Source of the DNA: an uncultured Tenacibaculum sp.
Lineage (GTDB): Bacteria; Bacteroidota; Bacteroidia; Flavobacteriales; Flavobacteriaceae
Direction: 5' to 3'
NCBI GenBank assembly: GCA_947497895.1
Contig: CANMIL010000011.1
Location: 52,920-116,919 of the forward strand
DNA: 64,000 nt
Both the position numbers and the translations under genes were made by a program. A model generated the notes under the pieces. The model did not search any database. It saw nothing but the letters and a program-made list of their open reading frames with translations, and was not told the origin of the DNA. Shown here one piece after another: positions 53,511 through 63,131 of this stretch (its first letter is position 1; each line of letters opens with the position of its first letter).

Positions 53511-54055
53511 TAGTTCTTAATACGTTTTATTATTTCTTCATAAACAAAACTATAGTAATCATGATATTGGGGTAGTAATATATTCTCATGCTTACTTGTG
53601 TTTTTGATGATATCCAGATCAAAAAGTTGGATGTCATCAACTTCTGATTCTTGAAGTTTCAAACTTTCAACTCCAACTGTTAATTCAGCAATATAAACAT
53701 GATGGAACTCATTATCAATTATCCCATTCGGATGATTAACTTGATGTTTTCGAGTTCCTATTTTATTTAAATTTTCAGGAGAAATTGTAAAATCTATTTC
53801 TTCTTTTATTTCTCGTAATGCTGCGATTTCAATCTTTTCTCCCGCGGCGATATGTCCAGCTACTGAAATATCCCATAAGCCAGGAAAAACCTTCTTTGTT
53901 AAAGAACGTTTCTGTAGGAGTATCTTTTCATTCGAAGTATATAACCATACATGTATGGTAGGGTGGAAGTATCCGTGTTTATGAGCTTCTGATTTCAAAC
54001 AGGTTTTTCCAGTATAATTTCCATTTTCATCAACAATATCAATAATTTCGTCCAT
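53510..54055 (-). CDS. Nudix hydrolase (Idi-like)
   Basis: A 181-residue protein. The Nudix box is GHIAAGEKIEIAALREIKEEI near residue 67, with the metal-binding Glu residues intact. The N-terminal MDEIIDIVDENGNYTGKTC and HPTIHVWLYTSNEKILLQKR match the group related to isopentenyl-diphosphate isomerase and to YfcD-like Nudix enzymes. It hydrolyses a nucleoside-diphosphate-linked compound not fixed by sequence. It lies 20 bp after the VOC-family gene on the same strand. Confidence 0.8.
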   Translation of the reverse strand: MDEIIDIVDENGNYTGKTCLKSEAHKHGYFHPTIHVWLYTSNEKILLQKRSLTKKVFPGLWDISVAGHIAAGEKIEIAALREIKEEIDFTISPENLNKIGTRKHQVNHPNGIIDNEFHHVYIAELTVGVESLKLQESEVDDIQLFDLDIIKNTSKHENILLPQYHDYYSFVYEEIIKRIKN

Positions 54056-54075
54056 TCAAATCGTAATTTTTAAGT

Positions 54076-54453
54076 TTATTGAATTTTAAAGGTTGGGTTA
54101 TATATAAGGCCAATTATATTACCGAAAGGATCTTTTACTGTTGCCGTAACAATTTCTCCACCAACATTAAAGGGTTTTTCATGTTGTGTAGCACCCAGAT
54201 TAATCAATTTTTTAAAGGTTTCTTCAATATCTTCAACACCCCAATAACTAACTACGTTTTCTATATTTTCCTTAATTACAGTTTCGGTTGGTTGCAAACC
54301 TAGTTCAAAGCCACCAATATTGAAGCCAACATAATATGGTTCGTCAAAATAAGGCTTGGTTTCAAAAGCCCTAGAATACCATTCTTTTGCTTTTGATAAA
54401 TCGGGTACTTTATAAATGGTGGTTCGTAAACCTAATATTTTTGGTGTATTCAT
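54076..54453 (-). CDS. VOC (glyoxalase/bleomycin-resistance-like) family protein
   Basis: A 125-residue protein with two beta-alpha-beta-beta-beta halves: MNTPKILGLRTTIYKVPDLS, AKEWYSRAFETKPYFDE and the second half ending FGNIIGLIYNPTF. This is the VOC fold, in which a metal or small ligand binds between the halves. The ATG at 54453 is chosen because the fold starts there; the longer frame adds a meaningless hydrophobic leader. Function is unknown. It probably shares a transcript with the Nudix gene. Confidence 0.75.
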   Translation of the reverse strand: MNTPKILGLRTTIYKVPDLSKAKEWYSRAFETKPYFDEPYYVGFNIGGFELGLQPTETVIKENIENVVSYWGVEDIEETFKKLINLGATQHEKPFNVGGEIVTATVKDPFGNIIGLIYNPTFKIQ

Positions 54454-54624
54454 ATTTGAACTAAGGTTAAAATTAAATGAAACCGGCATGTTTAAAATAA
54501 TAATTAAACACACAGTGGAAGGATTATTTTAAACATCAAAGGTTACATCTGACAATTGAAAAACAATAAATATAAACAGATGAAATACTTATTTTTTTAA
54601 TTTTCAGGTTATTTAGACATAAAT

Positions 54625-54657
54625 AAAAACGCCATCGAAAATTCAATGGCGTTTTTT
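54625..54657 (-). terminator. Hairpin terminator after the M42 peptidase gene
   Basis: AAAAACGCCAT and ATGGCGTTTTT pair around a 10-nt loop, just 4 bp past the stop codon of the minus-strand peptidase gene. The flanking A and T runs allow it to act in both directions. Confidence 0.85.
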
Positions 54658-54660
54658 ATA

Positions 54661-55749
54661 TTATTTGAAATAAGAGAAATCTTCTCCGTCTTCAATTTTT
54701 AGAAGACTTTCATAGATCATTTTAATAACGTTTTCTACATCTTCTCTATGAACCATCTCAACAGTCGTGTGCATGTATCTTAGAGGCAACGAAATCAATG
54801 CCGATGCAACACCTCCGTTACTATAAGCAAAAGCATCAGTATCTGTTCCTGTAGCTCTTGATAAAGCAGAACGTTGGAAAGGAATTTTATTAGCTTCTGC
54901 AGCATCAATAATTAAATCTCTTAATTTTTGTTGAACAGCAGGTGCGTAAGCTACTACAGGTCCTTTTCCAATCTCTAAATGTCCTTCTTTCTTTTTGTCA
55001 ATCATTGGAGTAGTAGTATCATGAGTTACGTCTGTAACAATAGCTACATTAGGTTTAATGGTGTCAGTAATCATTTGTGCACCTCTTAATCCAATTTCTT
55101 CTTGAACCGAATTAGTTACGTATAAACCAAAAGGAAGTTTTTTGCCATTCTCATGAAGTAAACGAGCTACTTCAGCAATCATAAAACCACCCATTCTATT
55201 ATCTAGCGCTCTACAAACAAATTTATTTTCATTTAGTATGTGAAATTCATCTGGATAGGTAATAACACACCCAACATGAACACCTAACGCTTCAACTTCT
55301 TCTTTTGTAGCACACCCACAATCGATAAAGATATTATCAGGCTTCGGAGCTTCTTCTTTAGCTCTGTTTCTTGTATGGATAGCTGGCCATCCAAAAACAC
55401 CTTTTACAATTCCATTTTTAGTGTGAATATTTACAACTTTACTTGGTGCAATTTGGTGATCACTTCCTCCATTTCTGATCACATAGATTAAACCGTTATC
55501 AGAAATATAGTTGACATACCAAGAAATCTCATCAGCATGACCTTCAATAACTACTTTATACTTAGCATCAGGATTAATTACACCGACAGCTGAGCCATAA
55601 GTATCAGTAATAAATTCATCAACATAAGGTTTAAGGTAATCCATCCAAATTTTTTGTCCTTCCCATTCATAACCAGTAGGAGCAGCATTATTTAGATATT
55701 TCTCTAAAAAGTCAATAGATTTTTGATTTAAAATTGATGTTGAAGCCAT
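54661..55749 (-). CDS. M42 family metallopeptidase (glutamyl/aminopeptidase type)
   Basis: A 362-residue dinuclear zinc peptidase. IEGHADEISWYV near residue 69, CRALDNRMGG near 180, NSVQEEIGLRGAQM near 212, and VTDVTHDTTTP near 237 give the metal ligands (His, Asp, Glu, Asp) and the catalytic Glu. The C-terminal PLRYMHTTVEMVHREDVEN is the last ligand region. It forms a large cytoplasmic tetrahedral shell in known members and cuts N-terminal residues from peptides. The gene is monocistronic or shares a transcript with the acyltransferase upstream. Confidence 0.9.
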   Translation of the reverse strand: MASTSILNQKSIDFLEKYLNNAAPTGYEWEGQKIWMDYLKPYVDEFITDTYGSAVGVINPDAKYKVVIEGHADEISWYVNYISDNGLIYVIRNGGSDHQIAPSKVVNIHTKNGIVKGVFGWPAIHTRNRAKEEAPKPDNIFIDCGCATKEEVEALGVHVGCVITYPDEFHILNENKFVCRALDNRMGGFMIAEVARLLHENGKKLPFGLYVTNSVQEEIGLRGAQMITDTIKPNVAIVTDVTHDTTTPMIDKKKEGHLEIGKGPVVAYAPAVQQKLRDLIIDAAEANKIPFQRSALSRATGTDTDAFAYSNGGVASALISLPLRYMHTTVEMVHREDVENVIKMIYESLLKIEDGEDFSYFK

Positions 55750-55789
55750 AATAAATATTTTGATTTATTGAGTAAGGAATGAAGTTATA

Positions 55790-56593
55790 TTAACTCCAAA
55801 ACTTACGTTTTTCGTTAAGTTCTTCTTGTTCTTTTATTTGTGCAGGAGTAAGTACTTTTAAGAATGAAGGGTGTTGTTCAATAGCATATTGTATTTTTTC
55901 AACAATACTATCAATATTTTCATTTTCATAGTCAATTTCTAAAGGCTCCTTAATGATCATTGATTGTAGTACATTACGTTTCTTAATCTGAAGGCCTTTT
56001 TTATCGAAAGATCTTCTAAATCCATCAATAACGATAGGAACAACTACGGGTTTAAATGTTTTTATGATATGAGCAGTACCTCTTCTTATAGGCTTAAAAG
56101 CCGTTGTAGTACCTTGTGGGAAGGTAACAACCCAGCCATCATCTAATGCTTTACCTATATTTGAAATATCTGACATTTTTACCTGACGATTAACATTTTT
56201 TCCAGCGCTTCTCCAAGTTCTATCGATAGATACGGAACCAGTATAAGCAAATATTTTAGGTAATATCCCAGCTCTCATTGTTTCACCAGCTGCGACATAG
56301 TATACATTTAGCTTAGGTTGCCATATATAACCAATATTTTTGATATTATCTACTCTACCTTTAAGAGAGGCATTAAATACATGGAACATAGCTGCGACAT
56401 CAGCAAAATACGTTTGATGATTAGAGATAAAAAGAACGTTTTGTTCAGGAATTTGTCGAAGAATTTCTGAACCTTCTATTTGGAGTTCATTAAATCTACG
56501 ATACCTACCATGTGATATAACGCCTAAAATACGAATTAGCCATTTTTTTATCCATAAAATGTGTCCAAACGGATTCCTTTTAAACAGGGGCAT
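55790..56593 (-). CDS. Acyl-glycerol-3-phosphate acyltransferase family (PlsC)
   Basis: A 267-residue membrane-associated acyltransferase. The NHQTYFAD motif near residue 59 is the catalytic HX4D. FPQGTTTAFKPIRRGTAHI near 160 is the FPEGTRS region, with Gln in place of Glu. VPIVIDGFRRSF near 186 is the last motif. It would add a fatty acyl chain to lysophosphatidate or a related lipid. The Gln in the FPxGT motif is a modest deviation, so substrate use is uncertain. It lies 41 bp upstream of the peptidase gene and 56 bp after the CoA Nudix gene. Confidence 0.8.
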   Translation of the reverse strand: MPLFKRNPFGHILWIKKWLIRILGVISHGRYRRFNELQIEGSEILRQIPEQNVLFISNHQTYFADVAAMFHVFNASLKGRVDNIKNIGYIWQPKLNVYYVAAGETMRAGILPKIFAYTGSVSIDRTWRSAGKNVNRQVKMSDISNIGKALDDGWVVTFPQGTTTAFKPIRRGTAHIIKTFKPVVVPIVIDGFRRSFDKKGLQIKKRNVLQSMIIKEPLEIDYENENIDSIVEKIQYAIEQHPSFLKVLTPAQIKEQEELNEKRKFWS

Positions 56594-56648
56594 ATAAGTG
56601 ATTTTTATTAGTAGCTTGCTAAATTACAAAAGAAAAAGAAGAATGTTA

Positions 56649-57275
56649 TTATTTTATTAAATCTTTAATTTCAGATAACATCATTGCCGTTGCTCCCCAA
56701 ACGATATAATCATTTAGTTTAAAGCTTGGTACTTCAATATTATCCATGTAAGATGTACGCATAGAAGTATAAACAATGTTCGTTTCATCTAACAAATCAC
56801 TTACAGAGACTTCAATAATTTTAGCAACTTCATAATTTGGAGTAAAGGTTGGTCGAAAATCGAGATATCCCATAAAAGGAGCCACTAAAAAATTACTAGG
56901 AGGTATATAGGTGTCTGAAAGTTGACGAATCACATGGACGTTTTTATTTGAAACACCGACTTCTTCATCGGTTTCTCTTAATGCTGTTTCTCGTAGGTCT
57001 AAATCATTTAAATCAGATTTACCCCCAGGAAAACTAATCTGTGCAGAATGAGTTCCATTATAGCTCGCTCGTTGCGTTAAAAGAAACTTGGTATCGTTAT
57101 TTTCGTCTGGATAAAATAGCGCTAAAACAGCAGCTCTCCGTGGATTTTTATTGAGAATCATTTCTTCAGAATACTTTTTCCTAATTTCTGGAGCTAATTT
57201 GAAATGGGAGTCTAGTCCACCTAAAGAACGTTGTTGAAAATGATCTATTTGATTTTTAAAATCAGAAAAAAACAT
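56649..57275 (-). CDS. CoA pyrophosphatase-type Nudix hydrolase
   Basis: A 208-residue Nudix enzyme: PRRAAVLALFYPDENNDTKF, then QISFPGGKSDLNDLDLRETA, followed by LRETDEEVGV, the Nudix box with the CoA-type extension before it. Related NudL/CoA hydrolases split CoA or acyl-CoA to phosphopantetheine and ADP. The ATG at 57275 fits the family N-terminus; another in-frame start is at 57302. It stands divergent from a small membrane-protein gene. Confidence 0.8.
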   Translation of the reverse strand: MFFSDFKNQIDHFQQRSLGGLDSHFKLAPEIRKKYSEEMILNKNPRRAAVLALFYPDENNDTKFLLTQRASYNGTHSAQISFPGGKSDLNDLDLRETALRETDEEVGVSNKNVHVIRQLSDTYIPPSNFLVAPFMGYLDFRPTFTPNYEVAKIIEVSVSDLLDETNIVYTSMRTSYMDNIEVPSFKLNDYIVWGATAMMLSEIKDLIK

Positions 57276-57377
57276 ATTACTTTCATAATTTCTGACAAAC
57301 ATATTATTTTTAAAGAGGTTAAACCAATTTTTTGGCTTGAATTTTGCTCAGTAATACATGTAATATCTAACAAGAAT

Positions 57378-57674
57378 ATGAATAAAGAGAATAAATTTTT
57401 AAAACTAGCTTTAAGTTTATTATTTGACGCTATTGGTTATGTATCGTATTTGTTTCCAGGTTTAGGAGAAATAACAGATGTGGTATGGGCGCCAACAGCG
57501 GCATTTTTAATGACGAAAATGTATAAAGGAAATAAAGGTAAAATAGCAGCTGCAATAGCATTTATTGAAGAAGCAATGCCCGGCTTAGATGTAGTGCCAA
57601 CATTCACATTAATGTGGTTATTTACTTATGTTTTCAAGTCGTCAAAAGAAAGTGAGAAAACAATAGAGGTATAA
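57378..57674 (+). CDS. Small membrane protein, 98 aa
   Basis: A 98-residue hydrophobic protein. Helical stretches LALSLLFDAIGYVSYLFPGL, AAFLMTKMYK and FTLMWLFTYVF suggest two or three membrane segments. The GEITDVVWAPTAAFLM pattern is found in small flavobacterial membrane proteins without assigned function. The ATG at 57378 is chosen; the open frame upstream overlaps the divergent Nudix gene and is not coding-like. It ends at a terminator shared with the outer-membrane protein gene. Confidence 0.7.
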   Translation: MNKENKFLKLALSLLFDAIGYVSYLFPGLGEITDVVWAPTAAFLMTKMYKGNKGKIAAAIAFIEEAMPGLDVVPTFTLMWLFTYVFKSSKESEKTIEV

Positions 57675-57703
57675 AAAAACTGCGACCTTCAAGTCGCAGT
57701 TTC
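57675..57703. terminator. Bidirectional terminator
   Basis: AAACTGCGAC and GTCGCAGTTT pair around a 6-nt loop, flanked by A and T runs, between two convergent genes. Confidence 0.85.
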
Positions 57704-57710
57704 TCAGTTG

Positions 57711-59228
57711 TTATTTTTTCATACTTAGAAATGAAAAATTGTAATTAACTCCTAAGTTGAAGAATGTCGTACTTAAACTACCACCTTTGGCTTTTACATA
57801 CCCCCCAGCTCCGCGAATACTTAAATTATCATTTAGTTTGAAATCTAGTCCTAAACTAGGTTTTACAATAAGTCCTTGACCTGTACTAATTCCACCACCG
57901 CCAGCAGCACCACCAAGCATTTGAGTGAAAATATATGTTGAATTGTTAAAGAAACGATTTGTTTTTACTCCTAACCCAACAATACCTTCGGCATAAGCAC
58001 CTGCGTCACCAAAATTGGCAAAAGATGTTTGACCTGCGGCATATATGTTTTTATTTAAGAAAAAGTTGAGTTGTAAAGATATTTGATGCATATCTTGTTC
58101 AATCCCTGTGTCTCTTTGTGCGTTTGAATACACATCATGTTTAATAATGGCTTCTAGTCCTTTTAATCTACCAAAAGAGAATGACTCAGTATTTGAATTT
58201 GTTCCATCTTTATCAACATAATATTTAACACCAAATCCAAAAGAAGAAGATGCAAAATGACTGTCTGGACTCAAGATATATCCTTTATCTATTGAAACAT
58301 ATACATTATCAAATAGTTTTTGTTCTAAGGAAATATCAGGATAAATTAAAAAACCACCTTTGGTATCAACACCGCCTCCGCCACCAGCACCGATTCCAAA
58401 TTTAGCTAGAATATTAGTTCGATTTTTATTCATTCCAAAATGGTATCCAGCACCTATAAAAACATCCATATAACCAGCCTTGATACCTTGATAAGCACCA
58501 TCTGCTTTAACAAAGTAAAAGAAATCATCGTTAATATATGAGTTGTATTCGAAACCAGCTAGGCGAATGGTTCTACCTTCATAGTTTCCTTTGGTTACAT
58601 TCATATTGTTTAAATGAACGAATAAGGAATTTCTACTAGTATTGCCATTCCATTCTGTTGTTGATAATTCCTCTACTGAATATTTGTTTTCAATATCATC
58701 AAAATTTGAACGTTTGAATGATAAAGGAATTTGAATTGCTACGTTAAATTGACTGCTTTTTATAAGCCCTTTATCAAAAAAATTGATATAACTATACCCA
58801 GCCGTAGTAGAAAAATATTTAAAGTCGTATCCTAAATTAAAATGAGGAAGAATAAATGCACCTCCACCATCCGGAGCGGCAGCACCACCACCACCTCCAA
58901 AATGAATTCCAGTATCAATAAATAGTTTTTCTGTTAAGTTCTTTTGAATTCCAGCATTTACTCCCAATGTGAAAAAACCTCCACGTATTCCGCCAATAGA
59001 ACCATAAATACCTAGTCCGGCATAACTCCAATCATTGATTTTTAAATTGTAATGAATCCCTGAGAAATCCATGTTAACCTCGTTTTCAGGCATTTTAATG
59101 GATAAAAAATCCAGCTGACCAAAGGCATTTTGAATCTTAGGGTTTTCAGGTTGTTCTTGTCCGTAAAAAAAACAAGCACTCAATGTTAAATTAAACACGA
59201 GCGCTTTTTTTAATATGTTTTTAAACAT
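57711..59228 (-). CDS. Outer-membrane beta-barrel protein, Gly-rich, function unknown
   Basis: A 505-residue exported protein (signal peptide MFKNILKKALVFNLTLSACFFYGQ). The rest is alternating beta strands with glycine-rich turns (GGGGGAAAPDGGGAF, GAGGGGGVDTKGGF, GGAAGGGGISTG) recurring about every 140 residues. This spacing suggests three repeats of a barrel or porin-like unit. It ends in FSFLSMKK, not a classical Phe-terminated porin end. I do not recognise the family. It lies 18 bp downstream of the SPOR protein gene, so both may concern the cell envelope. Confidence 0.65.
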   Translation of the reverse strand: MFKNILKKALVFNLTLSACFFYGQEQPENPKIQNAFGQLDFLSIKMPENEVNMDFSGIHYNLKINDWSYAGLGIYGSIGGIRGGFFTLGVNAGIQKNLTEKLFIDTGIHFGGGGGAAAPDGGGAFILPHFNLGYDFKYFSTTAGYSYINFFDKGLIKSSQFNVAIQIPLSFKRSNFDDIENKYSVEELSTTEWNGNTSRNSLFVHLNNMNVTKGNYEGRTIRLAGFEYNSYINDDFFYFVKADGAYQGIKAGYMDVFIGAGYHFGMNKNRTNILAKFGIGAGGGGGVDTKGGFLIYPDISLEQKLFDNVYVSIDKGYILSPDSHFASSSFGFGVKYYVDKDGTNSNTESFSFGRLKGLEAIIKHDVYSNAQRDTGIEQDMHQISLQLNFFLNKNIYAAGQTSFANFGDAGAYAEGIVGLGVKTNRFFNNSTYIFTQMLGGAAGGGGISTGQGLIVKPSLGLDFKLNDNLSIRGAGGYVKAKGGSLSTTFFNLGVNYNFSFLSMKK

Positions 59229-59246
59229 GAATCTGTTTTAGTTTGT

Positions 59247-59888
59247 TTAATGATGAATTTGTTGTCGTTCTCCGTTTATATATGACGCTACGAAAGCATC
59301 CTTAAAGCCTATTTTAACTAATTCAGATTTTAGTTTCTTAGCTTCAGAAATCGAAGCAAATATACCTAAAGAATATTTAAAATAATCACTGTTTTTAGAT
59401 GCAATACCTGCTAACGATTTTTCTGACATTAACGAATATTTGTTCTTCGAAAAAACTCCAATTTGAACCGAGTAAACAGTTTGACCGTTGTTATTTTCTT
59501 CAATAGTAGCGATTTCATCATCTAAGTTAACCTCTTCTTGGTCCGCATCATCCGATGGAGAAGAATCATTATAAGTGGCATTAGAAATGCTATCAATAAC
59601 TCGTTGGGCTTCTTCTGCTTTAATTTTAGCAATATCAACGGTGTCTTCACTGCTTTTTGTCAGTTGACTAGCAGTAAAACTACCATTTTTTACCATAACA
59701 AATATGATTCCTAAAGAAAGTCCCAAAAGTAAGCCAAGAACGATCGCAATGGTTCTCGATTTTTGCTTTTGATGTTGAACATTTTCTTGTATTTCTGTCA
59801 GTTCTTTTTCCCTTTCTTCAAGTTTAAGCTTTGTAGCATCAATGTCTTCTTGCATTAATTGATACTTTGCTTCTTCAATAAATGGCAT
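59247..59888 (-). CDS. SPOR-domain membrane protein
   Basis: A 213-residue protein: an N-terminal charged coiled coil (residues 1-40), one membrane segment (IAIVLGLLLGLSLGIIFVMV), an acidic linker, and a C-terminal SPOR domain (VYSVQIGVFSKNKYSLM, GIASKNSDYFKYSLGIF, SEAKKLKSELVKIGFKDAFV). SPOR domains bind denuded peptidoglycan at division sites, so it may act in division or cell-wall remodelling. Cytoplasmic N-terminus and periplasmic SPOR are expected. The gene lies upstream of the outer-membrane protein gene. Confidence 0.85.
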   Translation of the reverse strand: MPFIEEAKYQLMQEDIDATKLKLEEREKELTEIQENVQHQKQKSRTIAIVLGLLLGLSLGIIFVMVKNGSFTASQLTKSSEDTVDIAKIKAEEAQRVIDSISNATYNDSSPSDDADQEEVNLDDEIATIEENNNGQTVYSVQIGVFSKNKYSLMSEKSLAGIASKNSDYFKYSLGIFASISEAKKLKSELVKIGFKDAFVASYINGERQQIHH

Positions 59889-59935
59889 GCTTTAATATTT
59901 AAAGTTGGTTTCGGGTACTAAAATACAAATCTTTT

Positions 59936-62233
59936 TTAATTACACTTTTTAACGCTAATGATAACTCCTTTAGAAGCGGGTGTATTACTAATGCGAGCCT
60001 TACTCTTTATGGGGACTAAGACATTGGCTTCAGGAAAATAAGTAGCAGCACAACTCTTAGGTATACTGTATGGAATCACTAAGAATTTTTTCGCAATTCT
60101 CTCTTCACCTTCGTAATGACCAATTAAATCCACAGCATCGAGTTTTTTCAAATTCAAACTCTTCATGTCTTCAGGGTTCATTAAAATAACTCTTCTTTCA
60201 TTCATTATACCTCTATACCTATCATGTAATCCATAAATAGTAGTGTTGTACTGATCGTGAGTTCTAATAGTCATTAATATAAATTGGCCCTCGTGTAATT
60301 CAATATCTGAAGGTTGGTTGGTCGTGAAATTTGCTTTTCCTGTTGAAGTAGGAGAGAAGTCTGCTTTTCTGGCATTGTTGGGTAAATAAAATCCACCTTT
60401 TTGGCGAACTCTTGTATTATAATTATCAAACCCTTTTATGGTTGCTTCGATTTTATCTCGAATTAAATCATAGTTAGAAGTTAATTCACTCCAATTAACA
60501 CCAGAGTTCTTAAGTGTTTTCTCTGCGATACCTGCAACAATTTTAGGTTCGCTTAATAATAGTGAAGAGCAAGGCTTCAAATGACCTCTAGATTGATGAA
60601 CAACTCCCATGGAGTTTTCGACTGAAACAAATTGTTCTATATTATTTTGAATGTCTTTTTCTGATCTTCCTAAACAAGGTAGAATTAAAGCCTTTTTACC
60701 ATGAATTAAATGACTTCGATTTAATTTTGTTGATACATGGACGGTTAATTCGCAATTTCGTAAAGCATCAGCAGTAAATTCGGTGTCAGGAGTAGCAGAA
60801 ATGAAATTTCCCCCCATACCAATAAATACTTTGGCTTTTCCTTTATGCATAGCTTCAATGGCTTCAACCACGTCATATCCATGTTTTTTGGGAGCATTAA
60901 AGTTAAACTCTTTTTCTAGAGCATTCAAAAAAGGTAATTTTGGTTTTTCCCAGATTCCCATTGTACGATCACCTTGAACATTGGAATGACCTCTTACCGG
61001 ACATGTTCCTGCTCCTTTTTTTCCAATACTACCTTTTAAAAGAAGTAGGTTAACTACCTCTCTTATATTATCTACTCCATTTTTATGTTGCGTAAGTCCC
61101 ATTGCCCAGCATATAATAATATTATCATTATTAATAATGAGCTCTGAAGCTTTTTTAATTTCGGGAAGTGTTAATCCAGTCTGTGGTAAAAGATCTTCAA
61201 TAGAATAGGAGTCAAGATCATTCATTAATTCGTCAAAGCCATGAGTTTGATTTTTAATGAAGTCATGGTTAAAAATCGAACCTGGTTGTTCTTTTTCTTT
61301 TTGCTTCATTAATTTCATGATAATTTTTAATAAAGCGACATCACCATTAATTTTTACTTGAAGAAACTGATCTGTTAACTTTTGACCATCTCCGAACCAT
61401 TTTAAAGGATTCTGAGGATCAACGTAATTCATTAACCCTACTTCAGGAAGAGGATTGATGGTCATTATTTTTCCACCGTTCTGTTTTGTTTCCCCTAATG
61501 CGGTTAACATTCTTGGATGATTTGTTCCAGGGTTTTGTCCAATAACAATTACTAAATCGGCATGATTGAAATCGTCAAGAGTAACGGAACCTTTTCCTAT
61601 ACCTAGTGTTTGTGACAAACCACTACCACTACTTTCATGGCACATGTTTGAACAGTCTGGAAGATTGTTTGTTCCAAATTGACGTACAAATAATTGATAA
61701 AGATAAGCAGCTTCGTTACTGGTTCTACCGGAAGTGTAAAAGATTGCTTCGTCAGGAGAATTTAGCTTGTTTAATTCTTCTCCAATCAAAGAAAATGCTT
61801 TATCCCATGATATTTCTTCATAATGAGTACCGTTTTCTTTTAATAACATTGGGTGTGTAATTCTTCCACTTTTACCAATTTCGAAATCAGACCATTCTGA
61901 TAATTCTTGAATGGAATGAGTAGCAAAAAACATAGGACTAACTTTATTTTTTGTGGCTTCCTCGGCAATGGCTTTAGCTCCATTCTCACAATATTCGGCA
62001 AGAAAAGCTCTTTTCTCATCAGGATCAGGCCAGGCACAACCAGGACAATCAAATCCATAAGTTTGATTTATGTTTTTTAACAAGCCAATACTTTTCCCAA
62101 GTCCAGTCTCTGAAACAACATGTTTCAAAGCAGATTTTATGGCTTTTGTACCTACAGCTTTTTTGGGTACTTCAATTAATTTAACACCTGTAAGTTTTTC
62201 AGGTGGCTGTGCATTCGTCTTTTTGTTACTCAT
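59936..62233 (-). CDS. FdhF/YdeP-family molybdopterin oxidoreductase
   Basis: A 765-residue molybdoenzyme. YGFDCPGCAWPDP near residue 62 resembles the N-terminal cysteine pair of the YdeP group. FYTSGRTSNEAAYLYQLFVR, NLPDCSNMCHESSGSG, and VIGQNPGTNHPRML follow the cofactor-binding fold, and the C-terminal domain has MTIRTHDQYNTTIYG. YdeP-type enzymes lack the usual formate dehydrogenase partners; the substrate is uncertain. The ATG at 62233 overlaps the FdhD gene by 4 bp, and FdhD delivers sulphur to this cofactor. The start at 62341 would overlap FdhD by 112 bp and is rejected. Confidence 0.85.
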   Translation of the reverse strand: MSNKKTNAQPPEKLTGVKLIEVPKKAVGTKAIKSALKHVVSETGLGKSIGLLKNINQTYGFDCPGCAWPDPDEKRAFLAEYCENGAKAIAEEATKNKVSPMFFATHSIQELSEWSDFEIGKSGRITHPMLLKENGTHYEEISWDKAFSLIGEELNKLNSPDEAIFYTSGRTSNEAAYLYQLFVRQFGTNNLPDCSNMCHESSGSGLSQTLGIGKGSVTLDDFNHADLVIVIGQNPGTNHPRMLTALGETKQNGGKIMTINPLPEVGLMNYVDPQNPLKWFGDGQKLTDQFLQVKINGDVALLKIIMKLMKQKEKEQPGSIFNHDFIKNQTHGFDELMNDLDSYSIEDLLPQTGLTLPEIKKASELIINNDNIIICWAMGLTQHKNGVDNIREVVNLLLLKGSIGKKGAGTCPVRGHSNVQGDRTMGIWEKPKLPFLNALEKEFNFNAPKKHGYDVVEAIEAMHKGKAKVFIGMGGNFISATPDTEFTADALRNCELTVHVSTKLNRSHLIHGKKALILPCLGRSEKDIQNNIEQFVSVENSMGVVHQSRGHLKPCSSLLLSEPKIVAGIAEKTLKNSGVNWSELTSNYDLIRDKIEATIKGFDNYNTRVRQKGGFYLPNNARKADFSPTSTGKANFTTNQPSDIELHEGQFILMTIRTHDQYNTTIYGLHDRYRGIMNERRVILMNPEDMKSLNLKKLDAVDLIGHYEGEERIAKKFLVIPYSIPKSCAATYFPEANVLVPIKSKARISNTPASKGVIISVKKCN

Positions 62234-63027
62234 TCTAGTATATATTGAGGATTTGAGTAAATTGTCATTTTGTTTTGTCGAGTAAAGCCGATAAGGCATA
62301 TCCCAAACTCTTTTGCGAAATCTACTGCCAGAGAAGAACATGCAGATACAGCAACAATTATTGGTATTTTGGCAAAAAATGCTTTGCTTACTATTTCATA
62401 AGAAACTCTACCGCTAACTAACATGATTGATCCTTCAGATAGTTTGTTTAGTTCTAATAAATTTCCAACACATTTATCTACGGCATTATGCCTTCCAATA
62501 TCTTCCATTGAAGTAATTAGCTTTTTGTCATCATTGAATATGGCACAAGCATGACTGCCTCCAGTAAGTTCAAATGTGTTTTGCTCTTTGATCATAACAT
62601 CGAACATAGATTGTATATCAATTAATGATAACTGCAACCGATTATCCAGAGCAGTTCCTTCAATTTTAATATCTTCAATTTCCTGCTTTCCGCATATCCC
62701 ACATGAAGAAACAGATAACAAGGTTCTTTTATTTAAATATCCTTTACCTAAATCATTTTGCGATACCGTTACATTAATCACATTATTATGATATTCATCG
62801 TCATCGATTTTTTCTAAATGAAGTGAAGTCCTTTTCTTGTAAATATCTTCGGCAAATAGTAATCCTCTAATAAGGTATTCGTCATCTCCTGGGGTTCTCA
62901 TTACAACAGTATAAGCTTTGCCATTAATATTAATTTGAAGAGGAGCTTCTACTACCAGTCTGTCTTCCAGTTTCAAAGAGCTTTTATTCGAGGCCTTTAT
63001 AGCATGATATGCTCTAACTTGTTCCAT
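62230..63027 (-). CDS. fdhD: FdhD, sulphurtransferase for the molybdenum cofactor
   Basis: A 265-residue protein. SSCGICGKQEIEDI near residue 110 carries the CxxC pair that transfers sulphur from IscS to the bis-MGD cofactor. GGSHACAIFNDD near 155 and EDIGRHNAVDKCVG near 175 are family motifs. Its stop overlaps the start of the molybdoenzyme gene by 4 bp, a typical fdhD-fdhF pair. It activates the molybdoenzyme encoded next to it. A -7 box lies just upstream. Confidence 0.92.
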   Translation of the reverse strand: MEQVRAYHAIKASNKSSLKLEDRLVVEAPLQININGKAYTVVMRTPGDDEYLIRGLLFAEDIYKKRTSLHLEKIDDDEYHNNVINVTVSQNDLGKGYLNKRTLLSVSSCGICGKQEIEDIKIEGTALDNRLQLSLIDIQSMFDVMIKEQNTFELTGGSHACAIFNDDKKLITSMEDIGRHNAVDKCVGNLLELNKLSEGSIMLVSGRVSYEIVSKAFFAKIPIIVAVSACSSLAVDFAKEFGICLIGFTRQNKMTIYSNPQYILE

Positions 63028-63032
63028 AAAAA

Positions 63033-63040
63033 CAAATATA
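63033..63040 (-). promoter_or_regulatory. Candidate -7 box of the fdhD operon
   Basis: TATATTTG on the minus strand, 5 bp before the ATG; no well-spaced TTG was found. If used, the message would have almost no leader. Confidence 0.4.
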
Positions 63041-63131
63041 AATAATAAAAAAGTTAAAATTGAAATAGCATAAGATTTAAAATATTTACCTTTAAGGCTG
63101 GTTTATATATAATATAGTAGAGTTTATTTTA

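Noticed and set aside
59936..62341. Longer molybdoenzyme start at 62341
   Set aside because: It would overlap the fdhD gene by 112 bp; the ATG at 62233 gives the usual 4-bp overlap and the conserved N-terminus.
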